Below are positions 52,862 through 64,000 of a stretch of 64,000 bases of DNA, one piece after another. This stretch comes from Bacteroidota bacterium. GTDB lineage: Bacteria; Bacteroidota; Bacteroidia; NS11-12g; UBA955. Numbering within the stretch: position 1 is the stretch's first letter; every line of letters begins with the position of its first letter. The notes below the pieces were generated by a model, which made no database searches, had not been told where the DNA came from, and saw nothing but the letters and a program-made list of their open reading frames with translations. The stretch covers positions 62,001 to 126,000 of the forward strand of contig JAMLHC010000005.1 in assembly GCA_023957335.1 (NCBI GenBank). The letters run 5' to 3'. A program made the position numbers and the translations under genes.

Positions 52862-54487
52862 ATGGTTGAAATTGAAATTTTGAAAGAAAAGAAAATTTCC
52901 GAATTGCGCGAAATAGCTATTGCGCTTGGAGTTGACAATGTGAATACTTTGAAAAGAAGTGAGTTACTTGATGCCATTGGAAGGGTGTCATCCCAAGCAT
53001 CACTTAGCCAAGAGAATAACTCTACCCAAATGGATAATAGCAAACAAGAAAAACAAAGTGAACACAGATTAAATACTGAACGCACTAAAAGACCTCGCTT
53101 GCATAAAAGTCCGGTTCAAAATAACACGACCAAAGAGGATGAAAAGCAAAACTCTCTACCGGTAGAAGATGATTTTATTCAGGTTTCGCAAGAAGTTGAA
53201 CACCTCATTCAAAATGATCATTCAGAATCAACTGATTTTGAAACAAATGAAACAACTATTCATGCTCTTACCGAACAAATTGCTAAGGATGTCGTCTCTC
53301 TTGAAAAACAACGTCAAGAACAATCTGAGCGTGACAAACAGAGAAGCGAAAGGATTGCACAGATTATGGAACTGGAAGGCTTAGTTTCTGCTATTGGAGT
53401 GCTCGAAGTTATTCAGGACGGGTATGGATTTTTACGTTCAGCAGATTATAACTATATGTCTTCGCCCGATGATGTGTATGTAGCGCCCCAGCAGATTCGC
53501 TCTTATGGCTTAAAAACCGGAGATACTGTTTTGGGTACAATTCGCCCTCCAAAGGACAACGAAAAATACTTTGGATTGGTTCAGATTCAAAAAGTTAATG
53601 GGAAAACCCCGTCTGAAATCCGTGACAGAATCTCTTTCGAACACCTAACGCCACTATTTCCTAATGAAAAAATCAACTTGGTTGATACTCCCAAAAACTA
53701 TAGTAATAGAATTATTGATTTAGTTTCTCCCATTGGCAAAGGGCAAAGAGGTCTGATTGTTGCTCAACCTAAAACCGGTAAAACCAATTTGCTTCAAGGG
53801 ATTGCAAATGCTATTGCTGCCAATCACCCTGAAATTTATATGATTATTCTCCTTGTGGATGAACGTCCTGAAGAAGTAACCGAAATGGCAAGAAATGTTA
53901 AGGCAGAGGTGGTAGCCTCAACTTTTGATGAGCCGGCAGAAAAACATGTGAAACTCGCCAATATTGTTCTTGAGAAATCAAAAAGATTGGTAGAGTGTGG
54001 ACATGATGTAGTAGTCTTGCTCGATTCTATTACTCGTTTGGCAAGAGCTTATAATACTGTTCAACCAGCTTCAGGGAAAATTTTGTCAGGAGGGGTGGAT
54101 GCCAATGCTTTGCAAAAACCTAAACGTTTCTTTGGTGCTGCGAGAAATATTGAAAATGGCGGTTCGCTAACCATTATAGCAACTGCATTGATTGATACAG
54201 GTTCTAAAATGGATGAAGTAATTTTTGAAGAATTTAAAGGAACAGGTAATATGGAGTTGCAACTTGACAGAAAACTATCCAACAAACGTATTTATCCTGC
54301 GATTGATATTGTAGCGTCCAGCACACGAAGAGAAGATCTTTTGTACAGTAAGACAACACTTCAGAAAATGTGGGTACTCCGCAATCACTTGGCAGACATG
54401 ACTTCAGAAGAAGCCATGAATACAATGCTTAAATACATGGAAGGCACACTTGACAATAATGAGTTTTTGATTAGTATGAATGGCTAA
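52862..54487 (+). CDS. rho: Transcription termination factor Rho with disordered insertion
   Basis: 541 residues. A hexameric RNA-dependent ATPase that ends transcription. The Rho_N helical domain is [31 protein letters not shown] polar low-complexity insertion follows (about 40-165, rich in Gln, Ser, Asn, Glu and Lys). The cold-shock RNA-binding domain begins at [14 protein letters not shown]. The Walker A AQPKTGKT is at 301-308, then [13 protein letters not shown] and [16 protein letters not shown] with the Q-loop. The insertion is typical of Bacteroidota Rho. The start ATG directly precedes the Rho_N domain. Confidence 0.96.
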   Translation: MVEIEILKEKKISELREIAIALGVDNVNTLKRSELLDAIGRVSSQASLSQENNSTQMDNSKQEKQSEHRLNTERTKRPRLHKSPVQNNTTKEDEKQNSLPVEDDFIQVSQEVEHLIQNDHSESTDFETNETTIHALTEQIAKDVVSLEKQRQEQSERDKQRSERIAQIMELEGLVSAIGVLEVIQDGYGFLRSADYNYMSSPDDVYVAPQQIRSYGLKTGDTVLGTIRPPKDNEKYFGLVQIQKVNGKTPSEIRDRISFEHLTPLFPNEKINLVDTPKNYSNRIIDLVSPIGKGQRGLIVAQPKTGKTNLLQGIANAIAANHPEIYMIILLVDERPEEVTEMARNVKAEVVASTFDEPAEKHVKLANIVLEKSKRLVECGHDVVVLLDSITRLARAYNTVQPASGKILSGGVDANALQKPKRFFGAARNIENGGSLTIIATALIDTGSKMDEVIFEEFKGTGNMELQLDRKLSNKRIYPAIDIVASSTRREDLLYSKTTLQKMWVLRNHLADMTSEEAMNTMLKYMEGTLDNNEFLISMNG

Positions 54488-54495
54488 TCAAACCA

Positions 54496-55383
54496 TTATT
54501 TATCTTTGGTTAAATTTAAATCCAAAATCAAGGAAATATTTATACCCATTCTGCTGAATGGCAGTTGTTCACTTATGCTTTCTGAAGGTTGAGCAGAGTT
54601 GAAACCTGTGGGATTAATAACGGGATCATTCTTAACTTTTGATAAGTCTTTGAAATAGATGGTCTCTCTATCTGAAACTGTCGGATAACGTTCTGCCAAA
54701 TATTGATTTGAACTCGAAGTATAACGTCTAATTTCGGAGCTCTTATATGACATACTCATAAATGTATAAGAGATATCGCCTCTGAGAGCAATGTTTTTTG
54801 TGATTTGATAGCTCAGACCTGTTCGAATATTGAAACCGGGAGAAAAATTTGTTTTATAAAGAATACTTGTTTGTTCGCTGAAATCCTTTCGATTGCTAAT
54901 GAGTTCACCCTTTAATCGGCTCACAAATGGTATTATGAGCATCAAATCAGTATGGAAATCAAATCTTTTGGTTAACTCTCGTTTGAATCCAAATCCTAAC
55001 AAAGCACACAATTGATAAGCATCCATCATTTGATAACTTATTTGTGCAGAGTCTTTATCCTCAATATAACTGATTTGTTGTCTTTTACCTACTAATCCTG
55101 AAAAACCAAGGTTAAGGGTCAAATAAGAAGAATCAAATGTTCTTTTCAGCAGAACTCCATATTCATTTCCGGAGCCAAATCCAATACCCGTTTCTTTGAG
55201 AGTGGTTGAACCGTGTTCGATTATAACTTGATTGCTTATATATGACTTATTTGCAGACCAAGAAAAAGCAGTAAAAGGTTCAATTGTTATATTGCGTTGA
55301 GCCTGTATGTCATCCGTTGCACACGATGTTATAACCAATAATAAAACAGCAGTTTTGAAGTGACTATGCAACATGTCAAACAT
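54496..55383 (-). CDS. Predicted outer-membrane beta-barrel protein
   Basis: 295 residues from the ATG at 55383. A signal peptide (about 1-28, TAVLLLVITSC... DIQAQ) is followed by alternating-hydrophobicity strands such as YLTLNLGFSGLVG, FNIRTGLSYQITKNIALRGDISYTF and a terminal MGINISLILDLNL, consistent with an 8-12-strand barrel. No close family is recognised. Upstream ATGs at 55407 and 55374 are alternatives. It converges on rho with an 8-nt gap and is divergent from ligA. Confidence 0.6.
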   Translation of the reverse strand: MFDMLHSHFKTAVLLLVITSCATDDIQAQRNITIEPFTAFSWSANKSYISNQVIIEHGSTTLKETGIGFGSGNEYGVLLKRTFDSSYLTLNLGFSGLVGKRQQISYIEDKDSAQISYQMMDAYQLCALLGFGFKRELTKRFDFHTDLMLIIPFVSRLKGELISNRKDFSEQTSILYKTNFSPGFNIRTGLSYQITKNIALRGDISYTFMSMSYKSSEIRRYTSSSNQYLAERYPTVSDRETIYFKDLSKVKNDPVINPTGFNSAQPSESISEQLPFSRMGINISLILDLNLTKDK

Positions 55384-55401
55384 TATTGCGAAAGTAGATA
55401 A

Positions 55402-57549
<2,148 letters not shown>

Positions 57550-57585
57550 TATTTTGTTCGTATTTATTTAGCGTTATGACCTGAT

Positions 57586-57614
57586 GTTAAATATGGCTCT
57601 GCACTATATTTAAC
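57586..57614. repeat. Inverted repeat between convergent ligA and DEAD-box genes
   Basis: GTTAAATAT (57586-57594) and ATATTTAAC (57606-57614) form a perfect 9-bp stem with an 11-nt loop. There is no T tract on either strand, so it may be a weak bidirectional termination or pausing site. Confidence 0.45.
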
Positions 57615-57640
57615 TTGCACGAAAACGCAATAGTTTGAAA

Positions 57641-59218
57641 TTAAAAGAAAACTTTCCTTCTATATTTATCGGTTGAACCTGCTTTGGGCTTTTCTTCTTG
57701 TCTTTTGCTTGGTTGTTTATCGTATGATGAACCTGCAAATGAAGGTTTTTCAGAATTTTTTCTCTTTCTCTTGTTAGGGTTAGATTGGAATTCGAATTGT
57801 TCCGGCTTCTTGGATTCTTTTTCGTTTTTACGCTCTCTATTACGCTCTTGACCTTTGAACGAGTTTTCAGATTTTTTCTTTTTATCCTTTCTTCGGAAGT
57901 TGTTTTGTGAGTTGTCAGACTGAGAACTGCGTTCACTTCTAAATTCGTTTCTGTCTTTATTGTTGTTTCGACTGTATGTGCGTTCGCTAAATCGGTTGCT
58001 TTTTTTGCGACCGCCTCTGTCATTTCCTCTATCTCTATCTCTGTCTCCTCGTCCTCTACCTCTTTTTTCGTCTTTGCCTTTGTGCATGTCAAACTCAAAT
58101 TCGGACTGCAAAGGAGATTCTTCAAAAACAATCTGAAGTTCACGGCTGAACATTTTCATGCGTGAGTATTCGGCTGCTGAGAGCAAGGCAATTGAAGTAC
58201 CTTCATTTCCGGCACGCGCAGTTCTTCCGCTACGGTGGGTATAATATTCCATCTGTTCCGGTAGAGCATAATGAATTACGTGCGACAAGTCTTTTACATC
58301 AATACCTCTGGCTGCAACATCTGTAGCAATCAAAAATTGTAATTTTTTAGTTTTAAACCGATTCATGACACGGTCTCTTTGGTTCTGATTTAAGTCGCCA
58401 TGAATGGCATCAGCCTGATATCCTTCATCAAAGAGTTTGTCTGCTAATTCTTGTGTATCTCTGCGGGTTCTGCAAAAAATTACTGCTCGCATTTCCTTAT
58501 CTTGCTCAATCACTCTTAATAGTGCATCGAACTTCTGCGATGCTTTTACTCTGATAAATTCGTGTGTTATTGCCGCATTGACCTTTTCTTCACTCTTTAC
58601 ACGCACTTCTTTATAATCGCTCATGTAATTTTCGGCAATATCCTGAATCTCGGGTGGCATTGTAGCAGAGAAAAGCCAGATTTTTTTATACTGTGGAGTT
58701 AGTGACAAAATAGTATTGATGTCTTCTTGGAAACCCATGTTCAACATTTCGTCTGCTTCATCAAGTACTACGTATTGGATGTGCTTCAGATTCAATGCAT
58801 TTCGATTGATTAAATCCAATAGTCTGCCGGGAGTTGCCACTAAAATAGGGGGCTTTTTTCTCAGAAAAAAGATTTGTTTGTCAATGGGTTTGCCGCCATA
58901 AACGACTTCCACTCGCATAGATTTGTGAAATGATGAGAATTTCACTAATTGTTCCGCGACTTGTTGCCCTAATTCGCGTGTTGGAGTGATTATTAACGCT
59001 TGAATTTCGCGTTTATTTGTATCAATTTTTTCGATTAATGGTAATCCGTATGCAGCTGTTTTTCCCGTACCGGTTTGGGCTAAACCAAGAAAATTGCAAT
59101 TTTCTTCCAACAATAACGGAATTGCTTTTTCTTGAATTTCTGTAGGAGTGTGAATGTCTAATTGTTTGAGTGCATTGAGTGTCAATTCTGACAACCCAAG
59201 CTTTGAGAAATTTTTCAA
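57641..59218 (-). CDS. DEAD-box RNA helicase with basic low-complexity tail
   Basis: 525 residues from a TTG start. Motifs in order: Q motif (PTEIQEKAIPLLL), AQTGTGKT (47-54), PTRELGQQ, TPGRLLDL, DEADEMLNMGF, SAT, FCRTRRDTQEL, ATDVAARGIDV and HRSGRTARAG. About 165 C-terminal residues are rich in Arg, Lys, Asp and Ser, as in RhlE-like and cold-shock helicases, and probably bind RNA nonspecifically. No ATG lies before the Q motif; a perfect TACCTTTG -7 box at 59250-59257 excludes the far-upstream TTG at 59272, and MKNFSKLGLSEL from TTG 59218 fits the family (ATT at 59221 is an alternative). Confidence 0.92.
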   Translation of the reverse strand: MKNFSKLGLSELTLNALKQLDIHTPTEIQEKAIPLLLEENCNFLGLAQTGTGKTAAYGLPLIEKIDTNKREIQALIITPTRELGQQVAEQLVKFSSFHKSMRVEVVYGGKPIDKQIFFLRKKPPILVATPGRLLDLINRNALNLKHIQYVVLDEADEMLNMGFQEDINTILSLTPQYKKIWLFSATMPPEIQDIAENYMSDYKEVRVKSEEKVNAAITHEFIRVKASQKFDALLRVIEQDKEMRAVIFCRTRRDTQELADKLFDEGYQADAIHGDLNQNQRDRVMNRFKTKKLQFLIATDVAARGIDVKDLSHVIHYALPEQMEYYTHRSGRTARAGNEGTSIALLSAAEYSRMKMFSRELQIVFEESPLQSEFEFDMHKGKDEKRGRGRGDRDRDRGNDRGGRKKSNRFSERTYSRNNNKDRNEFRSERSSQSDNSQNNFRRKDKKKKSENSFKGQERNRERKNEKESKKPEQFEFQSNPNKRKRKNSEKPSFAGSSYDKQPSKRQEEKPKAGSTDKYRRKVFF

Positions 59219-59249
59219 AATATGTTTTTGGGGATATAAATAAGGGGCG

Positions 59250-59257
59250 CAAAGGTA
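59250..59257 (-). promoter_or_regulatory. -7 box upstream of the DEAD-box helicase
   Basis: TACCTTTG on the minus strand, an exact consensus match, about 32 nt before the chosen TTG start. Confidence 0.4.
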
Positions 59258-59413
59258 ATCAATAAAGTGCAATTTTTATTTAATTCTTTTGATGCATGCA
59301 TTCACTTAGAGGATAGCGCTTTGATTTATGGATTATTACACGAGTAAAAATCCTCTTTATACATGGATTTTAATAAAAAAAGTTCAATTTTGCCTAAATT
59401 GATTAGTACTAAA

Positions 59414-59815
59414 ATGAACCTATTTGAAACATTATTTGAGGTTAGAGATTATGAGCTTGACATACAAGGAATTGTAAACAACGCAGTTTATAACAATTAT
59501 TTTGAACACACACGGCATCTTTATTTGAAGTCATGTGGTTTGGATTTTGCACAAATGCATAGAGAAGGCTTAGATGCCGTAGTTATCAAAATGGAAACGG
59601 AGTATAAGTTCCCTTTGCAGAGTGGTTGCCGATTTGTTTGTACTTTGAGAGCAGAAACGGAAGGCAGACTTAAAATTGTTTTCTTTCAAGAAATCTTGTT
59701 ATTGCCTGAACGTAAATTAATGACCAGCAGCAAGGTAACAGTGGCTTGTGTTAGAAATAACCGCCCTGTAGAACCGGTTGAGATTCGCGAAAAAATGGGA
59801 CTTAGCATTCTGTAG
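59414..59815 (+). CDS. Acyl-CoA thioesterase (4-hydroxybenzoyl-CoA thioesterase fold)
   Basis: 133 residues, a single hot-dog domain. EVRDYELDIQGIVNNAVYNNYFEHTRHLYL matches the YbgC/FadM branch, with the catalytic Asp replaced by its usual neighbour pattern D-x-Q-G-I-V-N-N. It would hydrolyse acyl-CoA thioesters; the substrate is unknown. The frame is open 17 codons upstream, but the domain starts at the ATG at 59414. It stands alone before murF-alr. Confidence 0.87.
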   Translation: MNLFETLFEVRDYELDIQGIVNNAVYNNYFEHTRHLYLKSCGLDFAQMHREGLDAVVIKMETEYKFPLQSGCRFVCTLRAETEGRLKIVFFQEILLLPERKLMTSSKVTVACVRNNRPVEPVEIREKMGLSIL

Positions 59816-59958
59816 TGCCCCTCATTTTAATAGTATTTCTAATGAATTCGCTATTTATACTTACTTAAATTGGGTTCAATATCTGTTGTTTTTTAAACCT
59901 TTGATATTAGTGTCAAGTCCTTATTTTACGCTTAATTTGCAAGCCAAAACTATCTAAA

Positions 59959-62382
59959 ATGTCATTCTCTTTTTCTGCTCAACAATTAGCTGAAATCACA
60001 CAAGGAACTTGGTTAGGTGGGGTCTTGCCACCGGAGAATTTGACTTTTGTTTTTACAGACAGTCGCAATTTTGTGAATCGTTCGGGTGGGGTTTTCTTTG
60101 CTATCAAAGGTGAAAGATTTGACGGACACCGATTTTGCACGGATTTAGCCGGATTGGGTCAAAAGGTTTTTGTGGTTTCACAAGAGGTAGGTTTGCCCGA
60201 TAATTGTCATCAATTATTAGTGGATGATACATTAAAAGCATTGCAAGATTTGGCTTCTGCACACAGAAAGTATTTTTCCGGTAAAGTAATCGGAATCACC
60301 GGAAGTAATGGCAAAACCATTGTCAAAGAATGGTTGTTTGATTTACTTGGCACAACTTTCAAAACATATAAAAGCCCCAAGAGTTTTAATAGTCAAGTAG
60401 GAGTGGCGCTTTCGATTTTGAATGCAGATGATGATTGTGATTATTACATATTTGAAGCAGGTATATCGCAAATAAACGAAATGCAAAAGCTTGAAAAAAT
60501 GATAAAACCGGAAATAGGTATTTTTACTCATTTAGGCAAAGCGCACAGCGATGGTTTTGCTTCTGATGAAGAAAAATTTTTCGAAAAATGTCGTTTGTTC
60601 AAACACACACAGAAAGTTTTCTTCCAAGATAGGATTCAATACATCTCATTATTTCCTTATAAAGGTGAGGTAGTAAGAGTGGGTAATGATTTTAATTCGG
60701 AATATCTCTTTGCATTTTATGAAAACACTTTTACGGTTAAAACCCTTACTCAATCATGGAATTTCGAGTTTCATAACAAAGATGATGCGAGCAAAAATAA
60801 TATGGGCTTAGCCCTGTCTGTTGCGCTTGATACGGGTGTAAGACCGGATTTGATTAAGGATAAAATAGATCGATTGCAAGCGCCTTCAATGCGATTAGAA
60901 TTAATTGAGGGCAAAAATAATAGCACTATTGTAAACGATACTTGGACTAATGACCCAGATGCCCTGAGTGCAGCGATTGACTTTCTGATGCAACAAAAAA
61001 AGCAATCTTTGACTTGTCTGATTCTTTCGGATTACCCTGAAGGTGCCGGAATTGAAGTATATCAAAAAGCGGCAGATTTGATTAACCGGAAGGCGTTGAA
61101 TATGTTCGTGGGTATAGGGCAAGTTTGGGCAACTAAACAAGAGTTAATTCATACTCCTTACAAGAATTTCTTTCAAAATACAGCGCAGTTCTTTGAAAAT
61201 ATTGAGAGATTGTCATTTGACAATAAAGCCATTCTTATCAAAGGGAGTCGTAGGTTTCGTTTGGAGCAAATTGCCTCGCGTTTGCAACAGAAAACACATA
61301 AAACCACACTTGAAATAAATCTGGATAATTTGGCTTATAATTTTCATTTAATCAAGAATCGTTTGCAACCCGACACCAATGTGATGGCAATGGTCAAAGC
61401 CTTTGCTTATGGCAGTGGAAATTATGAAGTAGCTAAACTTTTGGAGTATCATCGGGTGGACTATCTAGCTGTTGCATATATTGACGAAGGGATTGCTTTG
61501 CGAAATTCGGGGGTTAAAATACCTATTTTGGTGCTTAATCCTGAATTGCAAGATTTGACCAAATACCCAGCATATGAACTGGAACCTGCCATCGGTTCTT
61601 TTGCACAGTTAGAGGCGTTTATCCATTCAGGTTTATCCATCAAAGTACATCTTGAACTTGATACAGGAATGCATCGTTTGGGTTTTCAATTATTTGAGAA
61701 AGAGGAATTATTGTCATCGCTCAAAACGGCACATTCACTTGTGATACAAGGCATTTTCACCCATTTGGCAGCCTCTGACGAGCAAAATAAAGATGCTCAA
61801 ACCTATCAGCAAATTGAAGAGTTTAAGGAGTTCAGTCGATTTTTGATGACTCAACTCAACTGCCAACCTATTTTGCATATAAGTAATTCAGCGGGGGCTA
61901 TCCGATTTGCAGAAGCCGGAGGAAATATGGTGCGCTTGGGCATTTCATTATATGGTATTGACCCGTCAGGAGTCTTGGCTAAAGAATTAAAAACTGTTTT
62001 TACATTTAAAACTCATATTACTCAAATCAAAAATATAAGGGCAGGCGAAGGGGTAGGATATGGTTTTCAGAATGTCGAAAATAAGGAACGTAAAATTGCA
62101 ATCATCGCAGTGGGGTATGCAGATGGATTCAATCGAAAATTTAGCCGCCACAATCATTTTGTACTCATCAATGGACAGAAAGCAGAGATAGTCGGAAATG
62201 TTTGTATGGATATGAGCATGGTGGATGTAACTGATATTAAATGTTATGAAGGTGATAGCGTGCTTCTTTTCGGAGAAGAATTACCGATAAATCTATGGGC
62301 AGAAAAATTGGATACAATACCTTATGAAGTGCTGACCTCAATCAGCCAAAGGGTAAGAAGAGTTTTTGTGTCAGAAAGCTAA
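59959..62382 (+). CDS. Bifunctional MurF ligase and alanine racemase
   Basis: 807 residues, a natural fusion typical of Bacteroidota. The N-terminal MurF part (about 1-445) adds D-Ala-D-Ala to UDP-MurNAc-tripeptide, with the P-loop GITGSNGKTIVKEWLFDLL and central and C-terminal Mur-ligase domains. The C-terminal part (about 455-807) is a fold-type III alanine racemase: the PLP lysine is K480 in MAMVKAFAYGSGNYEVA, the second base Tyr is in GEGVGYGF, and GYADGFNRKFS and VGNVCMDMSMVDVT are conserved. The fusion couples D-Ala supply to its use in peptidoglycan synthesis. Confidence 0.96.
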   Translation: MSFSFSAQQLAEITQGTWLGGVLPPENLTFVFTDSRNFVNRSGGVFFAIKGERFDGHRFCTDLAGLGQKVFVVSQEVGLPDNCHQLLVDDTLKALQDLASAHRKYFSGKVIGITGSNGKTIVKEWLFDLLGTTFKTYKSPKSFNSQVGVALSILNADDDCDYYIFEAGISQINEMQKLEKMIKPEIGIFTHLGKAHSDGFASDEEKFFEKCRLFKHTQKVFFQDRIQYISLFPYKGEVVRVGNDFNSEYLFAFYENTFTVKTLTQSWNFEFHNKDDASKNNMGLALSVALDTGVRPDLIKDKIDRLQAPSMRLELIEGKNNSTIVNDTWTNDPDALSAAIDFLMQQKKQSLTCLILSDYPEGAGIEVYQKAADLINRKALNMFVGIGQVWATKQELIHTPYKNFFQNTAQFFENIERLSFDNKAILIKGSRRFRLEQIASRLQQKTHKTTLEINLDNLAYNFHLIKNRLQPDTNVMAMVKAFAYGSGNYEVAKLLEYHRVDYLAVAYIDEGIALRNSGVKIPILVLNPELQDLTKYPAYELEPAIGSFAQLEAFIHSGLSIKVHLELDTGMHRLGFQLFEKEELLSSLKTAHSLVIQGIFTHLAASDEQNKDAQTYQQIEEFKEFSRFLMTQLNCQPILHISNSAGAIRFAEAGGNMVRLGISLYGIDPSGVLAKELKTVFTFKTHITQIKNIRAGEGVGYGFQNVENKERKIAIIAVGYADGFNRKFSRHNHFVLINGQKAEIVGNVCMDMSMVDVTDIKCYEGDSVLLFGEELPINLWAEKLDTIPYEVLTSISQRVRRVFVSES

Positions 62383-62424
62383 ACCGCCAACATACCGCAA
62401 CGCAACTCAATTCATTCAATGCGT

Positions 62425-63156
62425 TTATGATTGGGTGTACTGAGGCAGTTCCATCGGTACTTCTATTAATAAAATCTCAGAATGTTCCGTAGCTGTCAGT
62501 TCAAATGAACCTGTGTCCCAAATCCCCATACCATCGCGTCTGTTCAAGATTTGATTTTCAATTTTGGCTTGACCTTCTAACACAAATACATAGACTCCAT
62601 TGCCGGATTTCTTGAGTTTATATTCTTTAGAAATTCCTTTTTCAAAATTTGCCAGATGCATCCATGCATCCTGATGTATCCAAACACCTCCATCACTTGG
62701 ATTTGGCGAGAGAATCTGCTGAAAATCATTTAGTTTTTTGTTGGCAATGATAGATTTCTGGTCATATCTGGGTTCGACATCACGTTCTCGACTCAAAATC
62801 CATAGTTGAAGAAATTTGACTTCTTTGTCGTTATTGGCATTTTTTTCTGAATGAACCATTCCGCTACCTGCGCTCATCACTTGTATTTCTCCTTTGCGAA
62901 TTATGCCTTCATTGCCCATGCTGTCGCCATGTTGCAAATCCCCTTCCAAAGGAATACTGATAATTTCCATGTTTTTATGCGGATGCTTGCCAAATCCCAT
63001 TCCTGCTTGTACGGTATCATCATTTAAGACCCTTAATGTGCCAAAATTCATTCTATCTGAATTGTAGTAATTTGCAAAACTAAATGTGTGGTAAGTGTTT
63101 AACCAACCGTGATTTGCGTGACCTCTGCTTTCTGCGCTATGATAAATGGTTTTCAT
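62425..63156 (-). CDS. Pirin family protein (YhhW-like)
   Basis: 243 residues, bicupin. The metal site is visible in GFGKHPHKNMEIISIPLEGDLQHGDSMG (HxH...E...H), followed by VMSAGSGMVHSEKN. Bacterial members of this type often show quercetin 2,3-dioxygenase activity in vitro, but their physiological role is not settled. It is monocistronic, convergent with murF-alr and divergent from rmuC. Confidence 0.92.
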   Translation of the reverse strand: MKTIYHSAESRGHANHGWLNTYHTFSFANYYNSDRMNFGTLRVLNDDTVQAGMGFGKHPHKNMEIISIPLEGDLQHGDSMGNEGIIRKGEIQVMSAGSGMVHSEKNANNDKEVKFLQLWILSRERDVEPRYDQKSIIANKKLNDFQQILSPNPSDGGVWIHQDAWMHLANFEKGISKEYKLKKSGNGVYVFVLEGQAKIENQILNRRDGMGIWDTGSFELTATEHSEILLIEVPMELPQYTQS

Positions 63157-63277
63157 ATTCTATCAAATTGATACTGCAAAACTATATATAACAATTTCAG
63201 CAGACATTGACGTAAGATAAGAAACTAATTTGTGGATTAAAATGTAATCTGTTGATGATTGCTTTTCGCATTAAGAT

Positions 63278-63285
63278 TACCTTTG
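63278..63285 (+). promoter_or_regulatory. -7 box upstream of rmuC
   Basis: TACCTTTG matches the consensus exactly and ends 6 nt before the ATG at 63292, implying a near-leaderless transcript. No -33 TTTG at normal spacing. Confidence 0.4.
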
Positions 63286-63291
63286 TGAACT

Positions 63292-64000
63292 ATGATAATA
63301 TTCTTTTATTTGTTTGTGGGTCTGGCGCTTGGACTTATTATAGGTTGGCTTGTCAAGAGTAAAAACAGTAATAGCTCATCATTAGAATACGATAAACAAA
63401 TTGCTGCCTTACAGCATGAGAAAATAATGTTGGAAAGCAACCTGAAAATGGGTGCTGAACAAATAGCGGAACTGACACAAAGAACAGCCAAAGACACAGA
63501 GCAGATTATTGAACTTAATAGAAGGATTGCCGGCTTAGAGAGCGACAACCGAAACTGGAAAGAAAGGTTGGAACAACATCAACAAGATGCCGAAAAAAAT
63601 GAGAAAATTCTGAAAGAAAGATTTGAAAACATTGCGAACAAAATTCTCGATGAAAAATCGCAAAAATTCATAGAGACCAATCGTACCAATTTGGATGTTA
63701 TCCTCAATCCACTTAAAGAAAAGATTACAAATTTTGAACAAAAGGTAGAACAGACCTATACAAACGAAGCCAAAGAACGACATTCCCTTAAAGATGAAGT
63801 GAAAAATTTGGTTGAACTCAATACAAAACTTAACACAGAAGCACAAAATCTGACACGTGCGCTCAAAGGCGATAGAAAAAAACAAGGTAATTGGGGTGAA
63901 CTCATGTTGGATAATATCTTAGAAAGCAGTGGCTTGAGAGAGGGTATGGAATACGAAAAGCAGTATACCACCACCAACGATGAATCTCAAAGAATTTATC
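63292..64000 (+). CDS. rmuC: DNA recombination protein RmuC, 3' end beyond window
   Basis: 236 complete codons are present and the frame is open at the window edge. An N-terminal membrane segment (MIIFFYLFVGLALGLIIGWLV) is followed by a long coiled coil (about 30-125). The RmuC core then begins: FENIANKILDEKSQKF, NLDVILNPLKEKITNFEQKV, ALKGDRKKQGNWGELMLDNILESSGL and EGMEYEKQY. The core is a PD-(D/E)XK-related nuclease-like domain thought to limit DNA inversion and rearrangement. Only the start of that domain is visible. Confidence 0.93.
   Translation, partial: MIIFFYLFVGLALGLIIGWLVKSKNSNSSSLEYDKQIAALQHEKIMLESNLKMGAEQIAELTQRTAKDTEQIIELNRRIAGLESDNRNWKERLEQHQQDAEKNEKILKERFENIANKILDEKSQKFIETNRTNLDVILNPLKEKITNFEQKVEQTYTNEAKERHSLKDEVKNLVELNTKLNTEAQNLTRALKGDRKKQGNWGELMLDNILESSGLREGMEYEKQYTTTNDESQRIY

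Noticed and set aside
52723..53085. 120-codon minus-strand frame at the 5' end of rho
   Set aside because: Antisense to the conserved Rho_N domain and its leader; hydrophobic composition arises from the complement of the coding strand.
57610..58143. 177-codon minus-strand frame over the helicase tail
   Set aside because: It is a second frame of the Arg/Lys-rich low-complexity tail of the DEAD-box helicase, with repetitive Glu/Lys/Thr composition and no independent signal.

Overview
The window comes from an AT-rich member of the Bacteroidota. The evidence is a porP-gldKLMN type IX secretion (T9SS) cluster, secreted proteins with T9SS C-terminal sorting domains, a MurF-alanine racemase fusion, a fused alpha-beta E1 oxoacid dehydrogenase, a serine-palmitoyltransferase-like enzyme, and repeated TAnnTTTG boxes (the Bacteroidota -7 promoter element) upstream of genes. 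I cannot place it below phylum. No rRNA, tRNA, CRISPR array, phage or plasmid module was recognised. Most of the window is densely packed housekeeping sequence.

Layout. 1-9.7 kb: an acyl-CoA synthetase cut by the window edge, a secreted Asp-box protein, holA with a solitary HsdR_N-domain protein, an M20 dipeptidase, class I aldolase, accD, gcvH and a VanZ-like protein. 9.8-22.3 kb: tonB, murQ, fused E1, yidC with a DUF4296 lipoprotein, the SPT-like enzyme, a HU-CCDC81/SPOR protein leading into exbB-exbD-tonB-like genes, then folC and rnhA. 22.3-26.6 kb: a tatA-gatA-GSCFA operon whose last gene is split by an IS1182-type insertion sequence flanked by a 4-bp target duplication. 26.7-39.7 kb: uvrC, a LolC/E-type permease, a NamZ-like muramidase, a glycosyltransferase, argS, a large TPR protein, serS, a secreted Kazal-type inhibitor and an MBL hydrolase. 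39.8-45.6 kb: porP/sprF-gldK-gldL-gldM-gldN, closed by a strong terminator. 45.7-50.5 kb: ftcD, facing an overlapping minus-strand operon rbfA-methyltransferase-lolE-like-L,D-transpeptidase-pth. 50.5-52.9 kb: the only accessory-looking region, with two small lipoproteins, a short secreted protein, a duplicated leader of about 210 bp and a palindromic intergenic element. 52.9-64 kb: rho, an outer-membrane-like protein, ligA, a DEAD-box helicase, a thioesterase, murF-alr, a pirin and the start of rmuC.

Functional links. The T9SS core at 39.8-45.6 kb would export the sorting-domain proteins at 1.7, 38.4 and 50.6 kb. Cell-wall turnover is represented by NamZ, MurQ, the L,D-transpeptidase and MurF-Alr. 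The SPOR protein next to ExbB/ExbD/TonB-like genes suggests an energised, septum-related envelope machine. I did not find a clearly novel multi-gene system. The best candidates for new biology are the duplicated structured leader with its remnant ORF (51.0-52.4 kb), the palindromic element beside it, the secreted Kazal inhibitor, and the solitary HsdR_N protein beside holA.
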